Below are positions 1 through 11,980 of a stretch of DNA of 64,000 nucleotides, piece by piece. Under the pieces are notes generated by a model, which ran no database searches, was not told where the DNA came from, and saw nothing but the letters and a program-made list of their open reading frames with translations. Every line of letters begins with the position of its first letter. The first letter of the stretch is position 1. The stretch is from Vigna angularis (taxonomy: Eukaryota > Streptophyta > Magnoliopsida > Fabales > Fabaceae): NCBI RefSeq assembly GCF_016808095.1, contig NC_068979.1, positions 25,324,460 to 25,388,459 on the forward strand. Direction: 5' to 3'. The translations under genes and the position numbers were made by a program.

Positions 1-1654
1 CCTGCCAAACATGTTGACTGACATTTTCTAAGCTAATCTGCAATGCTCCAAAATTATAACCAAGTTTGGCCTCATTTTTCTTCAAGCAGAATGCTAATAG
101 TGAAGAATCAGATTGAGAGATGCCACCGAAAAGCTAAGGCTTTGGCAGCGGTCAAGGCTTGTTGAGACCCCAACATCTGCAGTTTTCCAAACCTTCCAAT
201 TGCAGGGATGATAATGACGCTTCATATACGAAATACAATCACATTCGTTCTTTGAATTCAGAAAAATTAAGATAGTTGTCAGTGACTTGTGTGCTTTATA
301 TAAGGTTAATTGACCCACTAATGTTTGTGATATATAATATATCCACATCTAATATTTAAATATTATATTTTAGAAATCAATTTATATACTTCAATTTAAC
401 TTTTTATACCTGAACTGTAATTTCAAAAGTTGGAGAATTAAAACCCACAAAAGCATTATGAGACCAAAAACTGAAAAAATTACTCATTTTATAGGTATTA
501 AAATTAATAATTTTTAATTCTAGAGAAATGAAATATAATTTTTTTATAGGACAAAATGAAATGTGCTTATTATTAAAAACAGTTAAATATTCAAAATAAG
601 TATCTAGAGTGTGAAATAAGCTTCTAAAACATAACTACATCTATCACTTTAATCCTTAAATCAAATAAATTTTTGAATTTTGAACTATAACCATGGATAA
701 ATTATACTTTTTAAACTATTTTTTTTATAAGTTTCTTATTTAGATGTTAATGTACAAGGTGTTACAAATTTGGTAAAATAAAATGATGTTTATCTCTTTT
801 CTTTTGAAGTTGAGGCTGGTTGAAGTGAATATTTAAAAACAATAATCTTTTTGCCAAGCTTACACTTCCACAAGTCTAAACCAATATCAATTGGACATGG
901 CCGAGCAAAAACATTTCAATCACAAATAAATAGAGCGTATTAATGGCTGGCTTTGGTATCTACATTTAACCCACATTTATAAAAGTTATTCATTGCGTAA
1001 ATTGTTTAGATAATCCTTTAACATATATAGACTATTTTAAGTAATATTTTTAAAATTAAATATACTTTTGGTTCTAAATTATTATAAAAGAAAATTGTTA
1101 TTTTTCTTAAACTAAATTATGAAATATTTTGTCTTTGTATTTTTTGAAAGGCGCTTAAAATATTTTTCTAATAATAAGTTTAATAGAAATTATAATATAA
1201 CTCAACATAAAAGAAGGAATATTTTAAATTACTTTCATAAAATATAAGAATAAAATACTTTATAATTTAATTTAAAGTCAATCATAATTATTAATAATGA
1301 AAAATATATTTAATTGTTTTTTCTAGTTAGGAGTTCGTTATTATCTTAATAACCATCTCTGCCCTTCTTCATTAGTTGAAGTTGGTCATTTTGTTATATT
1401 TGTTGTTCCTCCTAAAGTGCCAACATCACCACTCAATACTAAAATTTCATACTCATTCCAGTGGTATCCAAATTCAACTCATATTTTTACCCATTCTATG
1501 CAGTTTGTAGCTTTTAAATATAGATTGGACCGACCTATAAATTAATGAATAAATCAATATTTTAAAACAATAATTATAATGTAAAAGATATATTATTTTA
1601 TAATATATTTAGCTGTGTTATAAATAGATAAGGAAAGAAAAAATGAAATTTAAT
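1..1654. other. AT-rich intergenic stretch
   Basis: No convincing gene is visible. Bases 95-240 are less AT-rich than the rest and could hold the edge of a gene or UTR lying to the left, but no recognisable protein, splice pattern or repeat supports this. The remainder is AT-rich with short poly-A and poly-T runs. Confidence 0.4.
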
Positions 1655-1662
1655 TGTTGAGA

Positions 1663-1695
<33 letters not shown>

Positions 1696-1735
1696 ACCTT
1701 AATCTGGCGCCTTAGACCAACTCGGCCATCTCAAC
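1655..1735 (-). tRNA. tRNA-Leu (anticodon AAG)
   Basis: Read on the minus strand, the sequence folds as a type II tRNA. The seven-pair acceptor stem joins GTTGAGA (1735-1729) to TCTCAAC (1662-1656), with discriminator A at 1655. The D-arm contains GGCCGAGTTGGTCTAAGGC. The anticodon stem CCAGA/TCTGG encloses loop TTAAGGT, giving anticodon AAG, which decodes CUU leucine codons. A long variable arm and the T-arm GGTTCAAATCC follow. The long variable arm is expected for leucine tRNAs. There is no intron. Pol III signals fit: a CAA motif lies just upstream (minus strand, about 1737-1740) and a T6 run on the minus strand (1638-1643) can terminate transcription. Confidence 0.96.
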
Positions 1736-3562
1736 TTTGATAACAAGTTCAATTTAAATTATAGATAACTATTTTATAATGAATTTGTTAGTTCATAAAT
1801 AAAACAAATCAAATTAATTGAAATTATTGAGAATCATATATATTAATAAAATATTTATGCATTGAGAACTTTATATTATAATTAATATATTATTTCAATA
1901 TTCATTTTTTTAATTGGAATTATTTTATATATTAAAATATTGAAAATCATCTGCTAATTAATCACATAATCAGATGTTTCTAAGAATGTTGTAATAATTC
2001 AGTAAAATCAAGTTGTGACAACTTTCTTCCTAACTTTATGATTTTTCAAATGTTTGACACAATAGTTATTTCTTTTTCCAATTTTAAACAAAATGTGGAG
2101 GAATAAATTTTGTGTGGTATTATCATTTTTAAAATTTCTAAAACAAGTGAATTAAGTTATTAGAATGTCTAAAGTTTTTTATTAAATAATTTAATAATTG
2201 ATATACATTTTTCTATACAAAATATATGAATCTTTTTACGTAAAAATATTGATCATTCATTTTTGTAATATCCCATTTTTAATAGAATATTATTAATTAA
2301 TATTCAAAAATAAATAATTCATAACTAGAGGAAATTATTACCATCATCCAAAAATAATTATAACAATAAAACATAAGCAAGATGTATAATTCTATAAATT
2401 TAAAGATTATAACATGAAATAAAATATCTCTTAAAAGATATTACTAAAAAAAGTAACTCCAAACTAAGAACTAGGGTTGCATCATCACTCTCTTAAGGTA
2501 GATTAACTTCTATTTATTCATTTACTTGTTGGGTACAAACAAAGTCCCACCTCGGATAAAATAAGAGATGAACATGAGTTTATATACACATAAGATACAT
2601 CCATTGGTAAGAAGTCTTCAGATGTGGTACCAAAAGCAAATCTTGTAAGATGTAGATAAGAGGAGAAAGATGTTTAGCCCTATAATTCAGCTTGATGATG
2701 AGTATAATACTTGGTGTGTGAAGCACCAAAGTTTATATGCACCAAAATAACACTCTTAACACACAAAAGCCATAACAAAAATTATTTTTATTTTATTTAA
2801 TTATTTTCCTTGAGTATCCAAAAAGCATGTAATAGAGAAAATGAAAATGAAAGAAAGGAAACAAAGCTTCATTTATTAAAAAGAAGAAAATAATACAACA
2901 CTATACTTTTGAATGAATAGAAGATTCCTATATTGGAAAACAAAAAAGAAAGACGCTTAGCACTGTAGAGGAAGATTCTTAAGCGAAATTAAAGCACACA
3001 AATTAGAGAAGAATTTTCAATAATTAATTATACTTATACATAATCAATTATTAAAACAATATAATTTATACTCTTCTAAATACATCCAAAACCAAAATTT
3101 TATGTAGTTACTAAGCCGATTATATCTTGTGAATATAAAACTTAACAAACCTTTTCAATCTATCTGAACACAAGCCGACGTTTTCTATCTGACCATAAGT
3201 CAATCTATTTTATTCGGTCATAATATTTTAACTTAGTATATTTTACATCAAAAAATTAGATTATAAGATAATGAAACACTAGACCCACCTTAATCCTTTA
3301 GGTGAGAGTTTATAAATATCGTAATTATTTTATTAATAGTACAATTATTGAGATAAATAATTTAAATTTATGTATAGTAATTTGGAAAGTATATCAGTCC
3401 ATCTTTATTCAATTGTAGAAAGATAAATATCCAGTGAAGAAAAAGAAGAAAAGTTGACACAAGAATAATTAAGAAAGTCGGTAAATATCTTCAAATAATA
3501 TACTTGAATATGTAAGAACACTTTCCATTTTATCTTTTCAAAGAAAATAAAATTGAACAGTG
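1736..3562. other. Intergenic AT-rich region with a possible LTR-like relic
   Basis: Mostly featureless AT-rich DNA. Bases about 2525-2690 contain a phrase (AAAGTCCCACCTCGGATAAA, then a CATCCATTGGTAAGAAG-like stretch and an ACCAAAAGC stretch) that resembles LTRs of legume copia or TRIM elements. No matching second LTR, primer site or reading frame is visible, so it would be a solo or decayed LTR at best. Nothing else is recognisable. Confidence 0.3.
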
Positions 3563-4105
3563 AGAAGAGGAAGGGACGTAGAAAAAGCTTCACCGGACGA
3601 ACTTTCAAAGCTTCTTTGCTTTTTCATTTTTAATTTGATTTTCACAATTATGCAAGAATTTAGAAAACTTGTTAACGAAGCAGTTATCAATGCAAGTATA
3701 ATAGTGATTGGACAGAGTACAGTGACTGATAATTTGGAAGTTCGGTTTACATGGATCAAGTTTACTTTGACTTAGACCAAATATCTTCTTTGAGTTACAT
3801 TAAATTAGAAGGAGATAAAAAACCACAACAAATTATAATATAGAAAAACTGAAACAAAATACTGCGATAAGAAAAATAAAAATTGCTATAAAAGTAATCT
3901 ATTTCAGTAGATTGGTTTAAACCTACTAGAGGTAAAAGGAGTCGAGTTTCATTATATAATTTTGTTGCTTTTAAATAAAGTTTTGACTGCAATTTAATCG
4001 ACCTAAAAAATATGGAAAGAAAATAATTTTTGATTAAAAATAGTATTTCTCTATTTTTAATATAGATTAGTCAAGGAAGGGTTAATAATAATAACATGGT
4101 TAAAG
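3563..4105. repeat. Duplicated segment, copy 1
   Basis: This segment aligns with 7651-8090 in the same orientation. Shared landmarks are a GAGGAAGG(G/C)ACG start, a TTTTTAATTTGATTTT(C/T)ACAATTATGCAA block, GTTATCAATG, ATTGGACAGAGTA, the GTTCGGTTTA block, and GGGTTAAT followed by ACATGGTTAAA at the end. Copy 1 carries about 100 extra bases near 3950-4070. Short reading frames in it are not preserved in copy 2, so coding function is unlikely. The copia relic starts directly after it. Confidence 0.75.
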
Positions 4106-4109
4106 AAAA

Positions 4110-6017
4110 ACACAATTTCTCATAACCACACACTGATACGATTGCATCTCAACAATCATTTGATTCTTTGATTGCCTTTGATACACCTAGTTCAGAGTTT
4201 CTCATATTACTTCTAACCATGTTTCTACTAATAATGATCCTATTATTGTTGAACCAGTTATACAATTCCATGATGATTCTAATGATTCTGTACAACATGT
4301 TGATCAACCTGCTAGACTTTCAACTAAACTTAGGAAACCACTTGCTTATTTGTCTATGATTGTTCACCTCTTTCTTTTGCTAATACTTTCGACTGCACTC
4401 GTTATCCTTTACATTCATAATTGTCTTATTCCAATTGTTCCGACTCTCACACTGCTTTTTGCATGTCTTTATCTGCCATCATTGAGCCTACCTCTTTCAA
4501 AGAGGCTTGTCAACATGATCATTGGTAGTAGGCCATGCTTGTGGAGATTCAAGCTCTTGAGAGGAATCAAACTTGGTCATTGGTTCGATTGCCACCAAAG
4601 AAAAGGGTTGTTAGTTGCAAATGGGTCTACAAGACTAAATTGAATGCAGCTGGGTCTATAGAAAGATATAAGGCACGCCTTGTTTCCAAAGGATTCACAC
4701 AAACCGAAGGCATGGATTTCTTTGAAACTTTTTCACCTGTTGTGAATATAACCACAATCAAATTTCTTTTCTCCATTGTCGTTTCTCGCAAATGGTTCTT
4801 ACACCAGCTTGACGTTGATAACGCTTTCTTGCATGGTGATTTAGATGAAGAAGTTTATATGAAACCTCCTCCAGGTTTGATCCTCCCAGAACCTAATTTG
4901 GTTTGCAAACTGCACAAGTCTCTCTATGGACTCAGACAAGCTTCTCGCCAATGGAATTCTAAGCTCACATCTGCTTTAATTTCTTGTGGTTTTTCTCAGA
5001 GCCCTACTGATCATTCTTTATTCATTTGCAACTCTGCTACTTCTTTTACTGCTCTATGTTGATGATATAGTGCTCACTGGTGATAACATAGATGATATTA
5101 TTGATGTTAAGCAGTTTTTAAATCAGAAATCAGAATCAAAGACTTGGGCAACCTCAAATATTTTCTTGGTTTTGAAGTTGCTAGGTCACGACAGGGCATT
5201 ATTTTGAATCAATGAAAATATTGCTTAGAAATCCTTGCTGAATTTGGTCTCACTGGATGCAAGCCTGCCCACTCTCCTTTGAACCCTAATGATAAGCTCA
5301 AAGATGATGATGGTGATCTTCTTCTAGATCCTACTTCCTATAGGAGATTAATTGGAAAATTGCAGTATCTTACAAATACCTGTCCTGATATTTCTTTTGC
5401 TGTCCAACAAGTTAGTCAATTTATGTCTAAACCAAGATCCTCTCATCTCAATGTTGTATTCAGGATCCTGAAATATCTCAAAGGATGCCCTGGTTTAGGC
5501 CTTTTCTATCCTTCCACAAATCCTCACAAACTTCAGGCGTTTTCTGATTCAGATTGGGCTACTTGTTGTATCTCTAGAAAATCCACAACTGGTTATTGTG
5601 TATTCTATGGTAATTGTCTTATCTCCTAGAAATCGAAGAAGCAATCCACCGTGTCTAGAAGTTCTACTGAAGCTGAATATAGAGCTTTAGCCTCTGTTGT
5701 GTATGAATTACAATGGCTAAAGTACATTGTTTATGACTTATGTCTTCAAATACCACTTCCTTTCCCTTCATTTTGTGATAATCAATTTGCCGTTCAATTG
5801 GCTAAGAATCCATCTTTTTATGAACGCACCAAACATATTGAAGTGGATTGTCATTTCATTTGTGCTAAGGTTCTTGATAGACCCATTGTTCTTTCTCATG
5901 TTCCTTCAAATCATCAATTGGCAGACATGTTTACTAAGCCACTTTATCCAGGGCCTTTCAATATTAATTTATCCAAGATGAACTTGTTAAATATTCACCA
6001 CCCATCTTGAGGGAGGG
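4110..6017 (+). pseudogene. Ty1/copia pol relic (end of integrase region, RT, RNase H), 5'-truncated
   Basis: The reverse transcriptase of a copia element is readable in frame from 4535 (LVEIQALERNQTWSLV, then KWVYKTK, RYKARLVSKGFTQ, LDVDNAFLHGDLDEEVYM, CKLHKSLYGLRQA). It shifts frame near 5050, just before the catalytic YVDDI motif at about 5060. RNase H follows from 5279 (YRRLIGKLQYL, then SDSDWATC), is interrupted by a TAG at about 5627, and ends with SSTEAEYRAL and LADMFTKPL. The stretch 4110-4530 is the degraded linker between integrase and RT. Gag, protease, integrase core and 5' LTR are absent. At least two frame breaks and one stop make it inactive. A purine-rich tract at 6009-6017 precedes the 3' LTR. 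Confidence 0.9.
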
Positions 6018-6254
6018 TGTGAGAAAGACACGTTTTCTGTTTTACTCCACAACTGGCAATATTCTCTTTACCCCACCGCATATTATATTTACTGCTTTAT
6101 TTGTTAGTTTGTTAGGATGGTTATTTAACCTTTCTAGAATCATCTCTTGTTTTTACTTTGCTGTATAAATTGAACAACACACAATCCTTTATTGTTGAGT
6201 TGAACAATGAAGATTGAGGTTTACCCATACTAAATTCTATTCCCACTTTTATTC

Positions 6255-6259
<5 letters not shown>
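6018..6259 (+). repeat. 3' LTR remnant of the copia relic
   Basis: It starts with TGTGAGAAAGACACG directly after the polypurine tract GAGGGAGGG (6009-6017), where a copia 3' LTR should begin. It holds a promoter-like stretch (GTATAAATTGAACAACA, about 6163-6180). The 3' end is unclear because a (TA)n run starts at 6260; that run may have grown at or replaced the LTR end. No 5' LTR partner exists in the window to fix the boundary. Confidence 0.6.

Positions 6260-6321
<62 letters not shown>
6260..6321. repeat. (TA)n microsatellite
   Basis: About 31 uninterrupted TA units directly after the copia 3' LTR remnant. Confidence 0.97.
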
Positions 6322-6322
<1 letters not shown>

Positions 6323-7650
6323 CATATTTCAATATATCTTTTGAAATGACTGTAATAGATTAATCATATATTATATATTTTATGTATCCATAATTGACAT
6401 AGTAACCAATTTGAATAACTAAAACTTTGATCATCAATCATTAAATTAAAAAAAAAATCAGTACTCATTCAATAACTAATAATTACTATATTTTTTAATC
6501 ATTTAGACACAATTTATCGTTTTCTAATAATAGTCTTTAAATTTAGTAATTTATTTTTTAATTGAGAATTTAGTTATCAAATTAGTCATATATATATATA
6601 TATATGTATATATATCATTTATTTATTTATTTATTGATTGATCTTGTAAATAGAACATAACAATATTGTGTTTTTCTTTCTTTTCTTCCTTCCTTCTACA
6701 TCTTTCTCTTTTCCTTTTATGCAATATGAACGATCACATAAATTAATTTTAAAGACATTAGTTATTGCTTTGATATCATTATTTATCACTTAATTATTTC
6801 TATTTGTAGTTGTTTAAACATTACTATTAATATAATTTTGATTACTTCCAATATTAAATATCAACATAAAACATATATATATGAAATATCAAATAATTTT
6901 TTTTCATATAATCAAATGCAATTCTTAGAACTGGAGAGTGAAAAATTCGCCCCAGATAAGAAGTTGTGAGAGAGATGAATGGATAAAGGTTGGAAAGTGT
7001 TCCTATCTTGTTGAAAAGTAGTGCAGAAGACCCATCTTAATATAAATGAAAGTAATAAATGTAAGAAGCAACCATATTGAGAGTTGTAAAATTCATAGTG
7101 CTTTGAATATTTGACTCTTGAGATATCTTAGGTTTCCTATACTTAGAATACCACATAAAGTTTGACTAGGAATACCACTCCATAAAGTTTGACTAGGAAT
7201 ACCACTCCATAAAGTTTGACTAGGAATACCACTCCATAAAGCAGAACCATGTTAATCAAACTGTTAAAACATTTTCCAATACAAGCTTGGAACTAGTGAG
7301 ATGTTGAACATTTTATCTTTTGTTTTGACCAATGAAAGTTGGTAAAACGTAAAAAAAATAAAAATAAAAATTAAGAGCATCTTCATGAGATAAAAGTTGA
7401 AAGTTATAAATTGTTGGAAATAAAAAGAAGTGTCATTTAATAATTATAACTTGAACAAATTGGAAACTGTAACTTCTCGTCTCGCTATTTTAAATGAAAG
7501 ATCAGTTTTTTAAATTAAGCAAATTGTGAAATGGAAATATGATTTGCCAATATTATTACTCAGGAAATAAAGCTGACTTGTGTTTCTGCAAAGTAAATAA
7601 TTCAAGTTGTAAAGCTTATAAATTAAAAGCTCAACAAATTTATCCAAATA
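6322..7650. other. Intergenic AT-rich region
   Basis: Contains short TA runs (about 6588-6615) and the 27-bp tandem repeat listed separately. No gene is recognisable. Confidence 0.5.
7142..7241. repeat. 27-bp tandem repeat, about 3.5 copies
   Basis: The unit begins CATAAAGTTTGACTAGGAAT and ends ACCACTC. Copies start at 7154, 7181 and 7208, with a partial copy at 7235 and a partial one before 7154. The full copies are identical, so the expansion is recent. It lies in non-coding DNA. Confidence 0.95.
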
Positions 7651-8090
7651 AGGAGGAGGAAGGCACGAAGAAAAGACAACATCGGATAGAAACTTAGGAA
7701 ATTTCTTTGTTTTTTTCTTTTTTAATTTGATTTTTACAATTATGCAATATTTTCAGGAAACTATGGGTGGCAAAACTTGTTCCTGAAGGAGTTATCAATG
7801 TAAATATAAAAATAATTGGACAGAGTAGAGTAAGTGATTGGTAGTTCGGTTTAAATTACAAGGATGAAATTAATTTTGACTTAGTAAAAAATATGTTCTT
7901 TGAATTATACTATTTTAGAAAGAGATAAGAAAATATCGGATTATTATAAAAAAAATTGAAACAAAATTATGTGATAAAAAATAAATGAAAATTGTTATAA
8001 AAGTAATATATTTGAATAGATAGGCTTACGATTCTAATAGGAGGAAAAAAAAAGAGTCAACCGGGTTAATCATACATGGTTAAAATAAAA
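7651..8090. repeat. Duplicated segment, copy 2
   Basis: Direct-orientation diverged copy of 3563-4105 (see copy 1 for shared landmarks). It is shorter because it lacks the extra bases near copy 1's end. The two copies flank the copia relic and its (TA)n tail. Confidence 0.75.
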
Positions 8091-8522
8091 TATTTAATAT
8101 TGGAACTATCGTTGCTTAAAAATATAACATTTTAAAAATTATTTCAATTTTAAAAATATCTTTTATATAGTAACTATCTTTTAATAATGTGATTCCTACA
8201 ATACAAAATTATTAGGACACATATTGATGTATTGGAAAATAACTTGGAAAGAATAAATGTTATATTTTATTCTTATTTGTACAAAATTGGGATGTACAGT
8301 GGAATAGTTTATTGTACTATAAACTTTTATTATGAGTCTAATATATGATGTTTTCTTAGAGATTTTATCTTAATATATATATATATATATATTATGTAAA
8401 ATTTTTATTTCAATTTTTTTATATTTTATCATTTCATATATATAATCCGAGAAAAAGGAATATATATATATATATATATATTTTAATATAATGTAAATAA
8501 TAATAAAAAATTAATGAATTAT

Positions 8523-8600
8523 TGTGTAGTGGTTGAGTGCTTTTAATTACAATACAAGGCAATGGTTTGAATCTTGGTGGGAGCCAAACTCATTTGAGTT
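8523..8600 (+). repeat. Possible tRNA-derived SINE or tRNA relic
   Basis: An A-box-like GTGTAGTGGTTGAG (about 8524-8537) and a B-box-like GGTTTGAATC (8564-8573) lie in the order and spacing of an internal Pol III promoter. There is no full cloverleaf. The 3' end of a SINE (a T- or A-rich tail with a target duplication) could not be fixed, so this is a candidate only. Confidence 0.35.
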
Positions 8601-8738
8601 TATTTTTTTGGTGTGAGACGATAGTAGGGTCCACCAGAGGATTTGTTTTAAGAACTGAGTGGTGTTTGAAAAGGGTAAAAGTGGAAAAATTTGAAACTTA
8701 GCATCGAAGGAGAAGACACAGAGAAGGTGTTGTGTGAG

Positions 8739-8745
8739 TATAAAT
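8739..8745 (+). promoter_or_regulatory. Putative TATA box of the RNase H-like gene
   Basis: TATAAAT lies 80 bp upstream of the ATG at 8825, a normal distance for a plant promoter with a short leader. Confidence 0.5.
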
Positions 8746-8824
8746 TCCACCCTCAAACTCTTCCTCCTCAAACATACACATATATCAAACAATCCAACCA
8801 AACTCATTCATTTGCAGCATCAAT

Positions 8825-9669
8825 ATGAGTGGCAGCAAGGACGACGAAGGAAGCAGCTGGACCTCCAGGTTTCTGAAAGTGGCCAGTGCAGCCGCCGCTA
8901 CCGTCGCCGTAGCCGGCGGTATATATGCCGTTCTCTCATCATCATCTGCTAACTCCGAGCATGAAGCAGCGTTTGGCGAAGAACAGCTTTATAATAAGGG
9001 TGGCGCCGCCCTGGTGGTATGATAATTTTTTTTTTCTCTTCACTCACAATACTTGTTTTATGGATTTCACCTCATGTATACAATGGCGCCACCATTAATT
9101 TTTTCACACCCACATGATTTGAAAGCAATTTACATTCCTAACATTGATAGGCGAAGTGGAAGAAACCTGAGGCTGGTTGGGTGAAGCTGAACGTGGATGG
9201 TTCGCAAGACCTTTTCAAGGGACCCTCTGCAGGTTGTGGAGGGGTTGTGAGAGATTCATCAGGAAAGTGGGTGGGTGGCTTTGCTAAAAAACTGGGCTCA
9301 TCTTTGAAAGCGCACCAGACAGAGTTACAAGCCATTCTCACGGGGCTGCAGTTTGCTTCACGCATGAAGCTTAAGAAAGTGGTTTTAGAATCAGACCATA
9401 ACTCGGCGGTGAGAATGGTGGAGAACGGGGTTAAGCCCAATCACGTAGATTACGATGTGGTGGAACAGATAAAGGAGAAGCTATTCCGTTTTGAGGGGGA
9501 AGTGAGGCTTGTTGTTATCAACACCATGGCCAACAGTGTTGCTGACAGGCTCGCCAACAATGCTCGTGATCCGTCTTTTTATTCTGTTTACCAGGAGTAT
9601 GTTGATCCACCTATAAACTGTGTCCAGTATCTCCAAAGGGATCAGATGGGGTGTGTCAGCAGCTTCTAG
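8825..9669 (+). CDS. RNase H-like (RVT_3 type) domain protein, two exons
   Basis: Exons 8825-9016 and 9151-9669; the GT-AG intron (9017-9150) joins in phase 0. The product is about 236 residues. Exon 1 encodes a short acidic start, an Ala/Val-rich hydrophobic stretch (about residues 20-38, ASAAAATVAVAGGIYAVL) that could be a membrane anchor or targeting signal, and a Ser-rich segment. Exon 2 encodes the plant RNase H-like fold: GWVKLNVDGS (first Asp), TELQAI (Glu), LESDHNSAV (Asp), then ANSVADRLAN near the end (last Asp). All four acidic positions of the RNase H active site appear present. Proteins of this family (PF13456) are numerous in plants, and their substrates are mostly unknown. The name is secure; the role and location are not. 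Splice junctions were chosen by frame and consensus. Confidence 0.85.
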
Positions 9670-10215
9670 ATATATCTTATTAAAATAACAAACACAAACA
9701 TGGAGTGAGGAAATTTCAACCCACTACTTCATCAACTGCTTTTACGTTTTATCTTTATGAACATCTTACCCATGTTTGTTTTAGTTTTTGTTGAGATGTT
9801 GGATGTCCGGTTCCGTTATAATTCAGTTCACTACTAGTAAAGACTATATTATGATATTTGATCTATATTTTATCTTAAGACAACTACTTGTTAACATCTA
9901 ATCTCTACAACTTCTATTTCATGTTAAAAATAACTTTTTAGTTACATAATTATTTTTTTAGATATTTTGAGATGTTTGAGTGTAACTATAACTAAGTATA
10001 ACGCATGAAAGTGTAAAAATAAATTGATTAAATTTTCATAACACCTTAAATAAATTCAAAAATAGAAAATAATCTAAATAACAAAAATCCAAGCCAAACA
10101 TTGCATAAAGAAGGCAATAAAAACATGAAAAAGTGAAGAACTTTAGCTAAGTCAGAAAGAGGGAACAAGGAACAAAAATTGGATCTTATGATTTTCTCTA
10201 TTTTTTTTACAAAAA
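9670..10215. other. 3' flank of the RNase H-like gene and AT-rich spacer
   Basis: Probably carries the 3' UTR of the RNase H-like gene in its first 100-200 bases. I see no further gene. Confidence 0.4.
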
Positions 10216-10708
10216 GGGATTTGATAATGAAATGAAGAGAGCAAGAAAAAATTCTTTAATCCAAGAATACGAAATATTCAGGATGAAAAGTGATGAGACA
10301 ATATATGATGTACAAAAGAGGTTCACTCATATTGTAAACTATCTTCTTGCTTTTGGGAAGACATTTGATAAAGAAGAGATAAATATCAAGATTTGAAGAG
10401 CTTGAATAGAAGCTGGTAGTCAAAGGTCACTCCTGTATTTGAATCAAGAGATTTGACTACAATGAACATGACAACTTTATTTGAAAAATTGAAAGAACAT
10501 GAGCTTGAACTTGGAAGATTGAAAGAAGAGGAAGAAGAGCAAAAACATACAATTGCTCTCAAGACAACAAGCAAAACAAGCTCAAGAAGACATGTTGAAG
10601 AAGATGATTATGAAACTAAAAAATCATATCATGAAGCAATGAATTTTATGGTAAAAAAGTTCTCTAAATTAATGAAGTTCAAAAGCAAAATCAATTATGT
10701 TTTGCAAG
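10216..10708 (+). pseudogene. Ty1/copia gag relic (UBN2-type), interrupted by the gypsy insertion
   Basis: The frames read IQEYEIFRMKSDETIYDVQK, RFTHIVNYLLAFGKTFDKEE, ESRDLTTMNMTTLFEKLKEH and a Glu/Lys-rich tail. This matches the C-terminal half of copia gag proteins (pairing and cleavage logic of the UBN2 family). It is broken by a stop near 10396 and a frame change after it. It is clearly related to the gag relic at 41269-42520, so both descend from one family. The gypsy element inserted at 10713/10714, just past the readable part. Confidence 0.75.
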
Positions 10709-10713
10709 TAATA
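10709..10713. repeat. Target site duplication, left copy (TAATA)
   Basis: TAATA directly left of the LTR's TG; the same five bases follow the right LTR's CA at 19496-19500. Confidence 0.93.
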
Positions 10714-11183
10714 TGTAACATCCCAAAATACAGTAATTATTATAAATCAGAATTAATTACAATTAACAGTAAATCAATGCAGTCTTTATATTAATAAACG
10801 AAGTTCCAAAAGCCGAACGCTTAAGTACAGAACCGCTATACGTGAAACGGAAATAATACAGTTTTAGGACGAACGATTTTACAAAAAGAAATAACCGAAC
10901 GTCCCATACAAAAACGAACATCTAAAACTAAAAAGAAAGACGGACGTCCTATTGCTCCGCTTTCACTTCAACTTCGACTAAGTTATCCTCCTCAATGACA
11001 TCTTCCAGAGTTGCCTCGCCTTTTGCTCACATCCACACGGATGATCATTGCAAGACAGGACGAACGTACATAGACAATTGACAACACAAGGAAAAACGAA
11101 AGGGTAAGCTTATATAATTTAATTCATACCATCAACATATACATTTAACATTACAATTCACACACACATGTAACTTAACATAG

Positions 11184-11185
<2 letters not shown>

Positions 11186-11270
<85 letters not shown>
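11186..11270. repeat. (TA)n tract inside the 3' LTR
   Basis: About 42 TA units. The same position in the other LTR (18478-18506) has only about 14. Confidence 0.97.
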
Positions 11271-11271
<1 letters not shown>

Positions 11272-11980
11272 TAGACAGACCGTCCGGACTGTATGAACCG
11301 TGTAGCTACAGGCGTCCTTGCACCCGAGTGGTGTAGTAACTGGAATACACTCATCAGCTGCCACTCGAGGTCAGCTCTATCCAAAGTACCCCTAAGGAAT
11401 AGAACCTCCTGCCATTCCCACATATGAACTACCCTCTTCTACGTGAAGATGAGTATCACGGAATATCAGGATGGACCAAGCCAGCATTAGCATGCCCACA
11501 GTCATACTTTACCAATCCAATATTCAACATATATGAGACGTTCCTCCCTGGAACGCTTGTCCAAAATCCAATATCGTATAATCGTTCCATATAGAGTTCA
11601 CACTTTAAGTTATCATAATTCATCATCTTTTATATCCTTAGATTTAAGGGCACAAAATGACGAACGTTCAGTCCTCTGAAGAATTAGGACGAACGTCCAG
11701 AGAAAGGTACGGAATAAACAGGGAAGTATATGACGGACGTTACTCTCTGTTCGGTCAGTTAAGTGAACTGACTCGTTTGGACGAACACTGTTACTTAAGG
11801 AAATTTCATCATGAGAACCTTAGACCAGATTCAATGAAAGAAAGAGGGTCAATAACGTTTAGAACTATACGTGTAGAATTTAGTATACGGAAACCGATAT
11901 CAGTGATTGAACTTGAAGAAAGGTGACTATTGTAATATTTGAACGAGCGCTAGTTTATCAAAGTGGTTATTCAATATTAC

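Noticed and set aside
94..348. 84-codon open frame on the minus strand near the left edge
   Set aside because: No recognised domain, no splice context; the window edge prevents a decision.
4168..4643. Leu/Ile-rich open frames resembling membrane proteins
   Set aside because: They are out-of-frame readings of the copia linker between integrase and RT.
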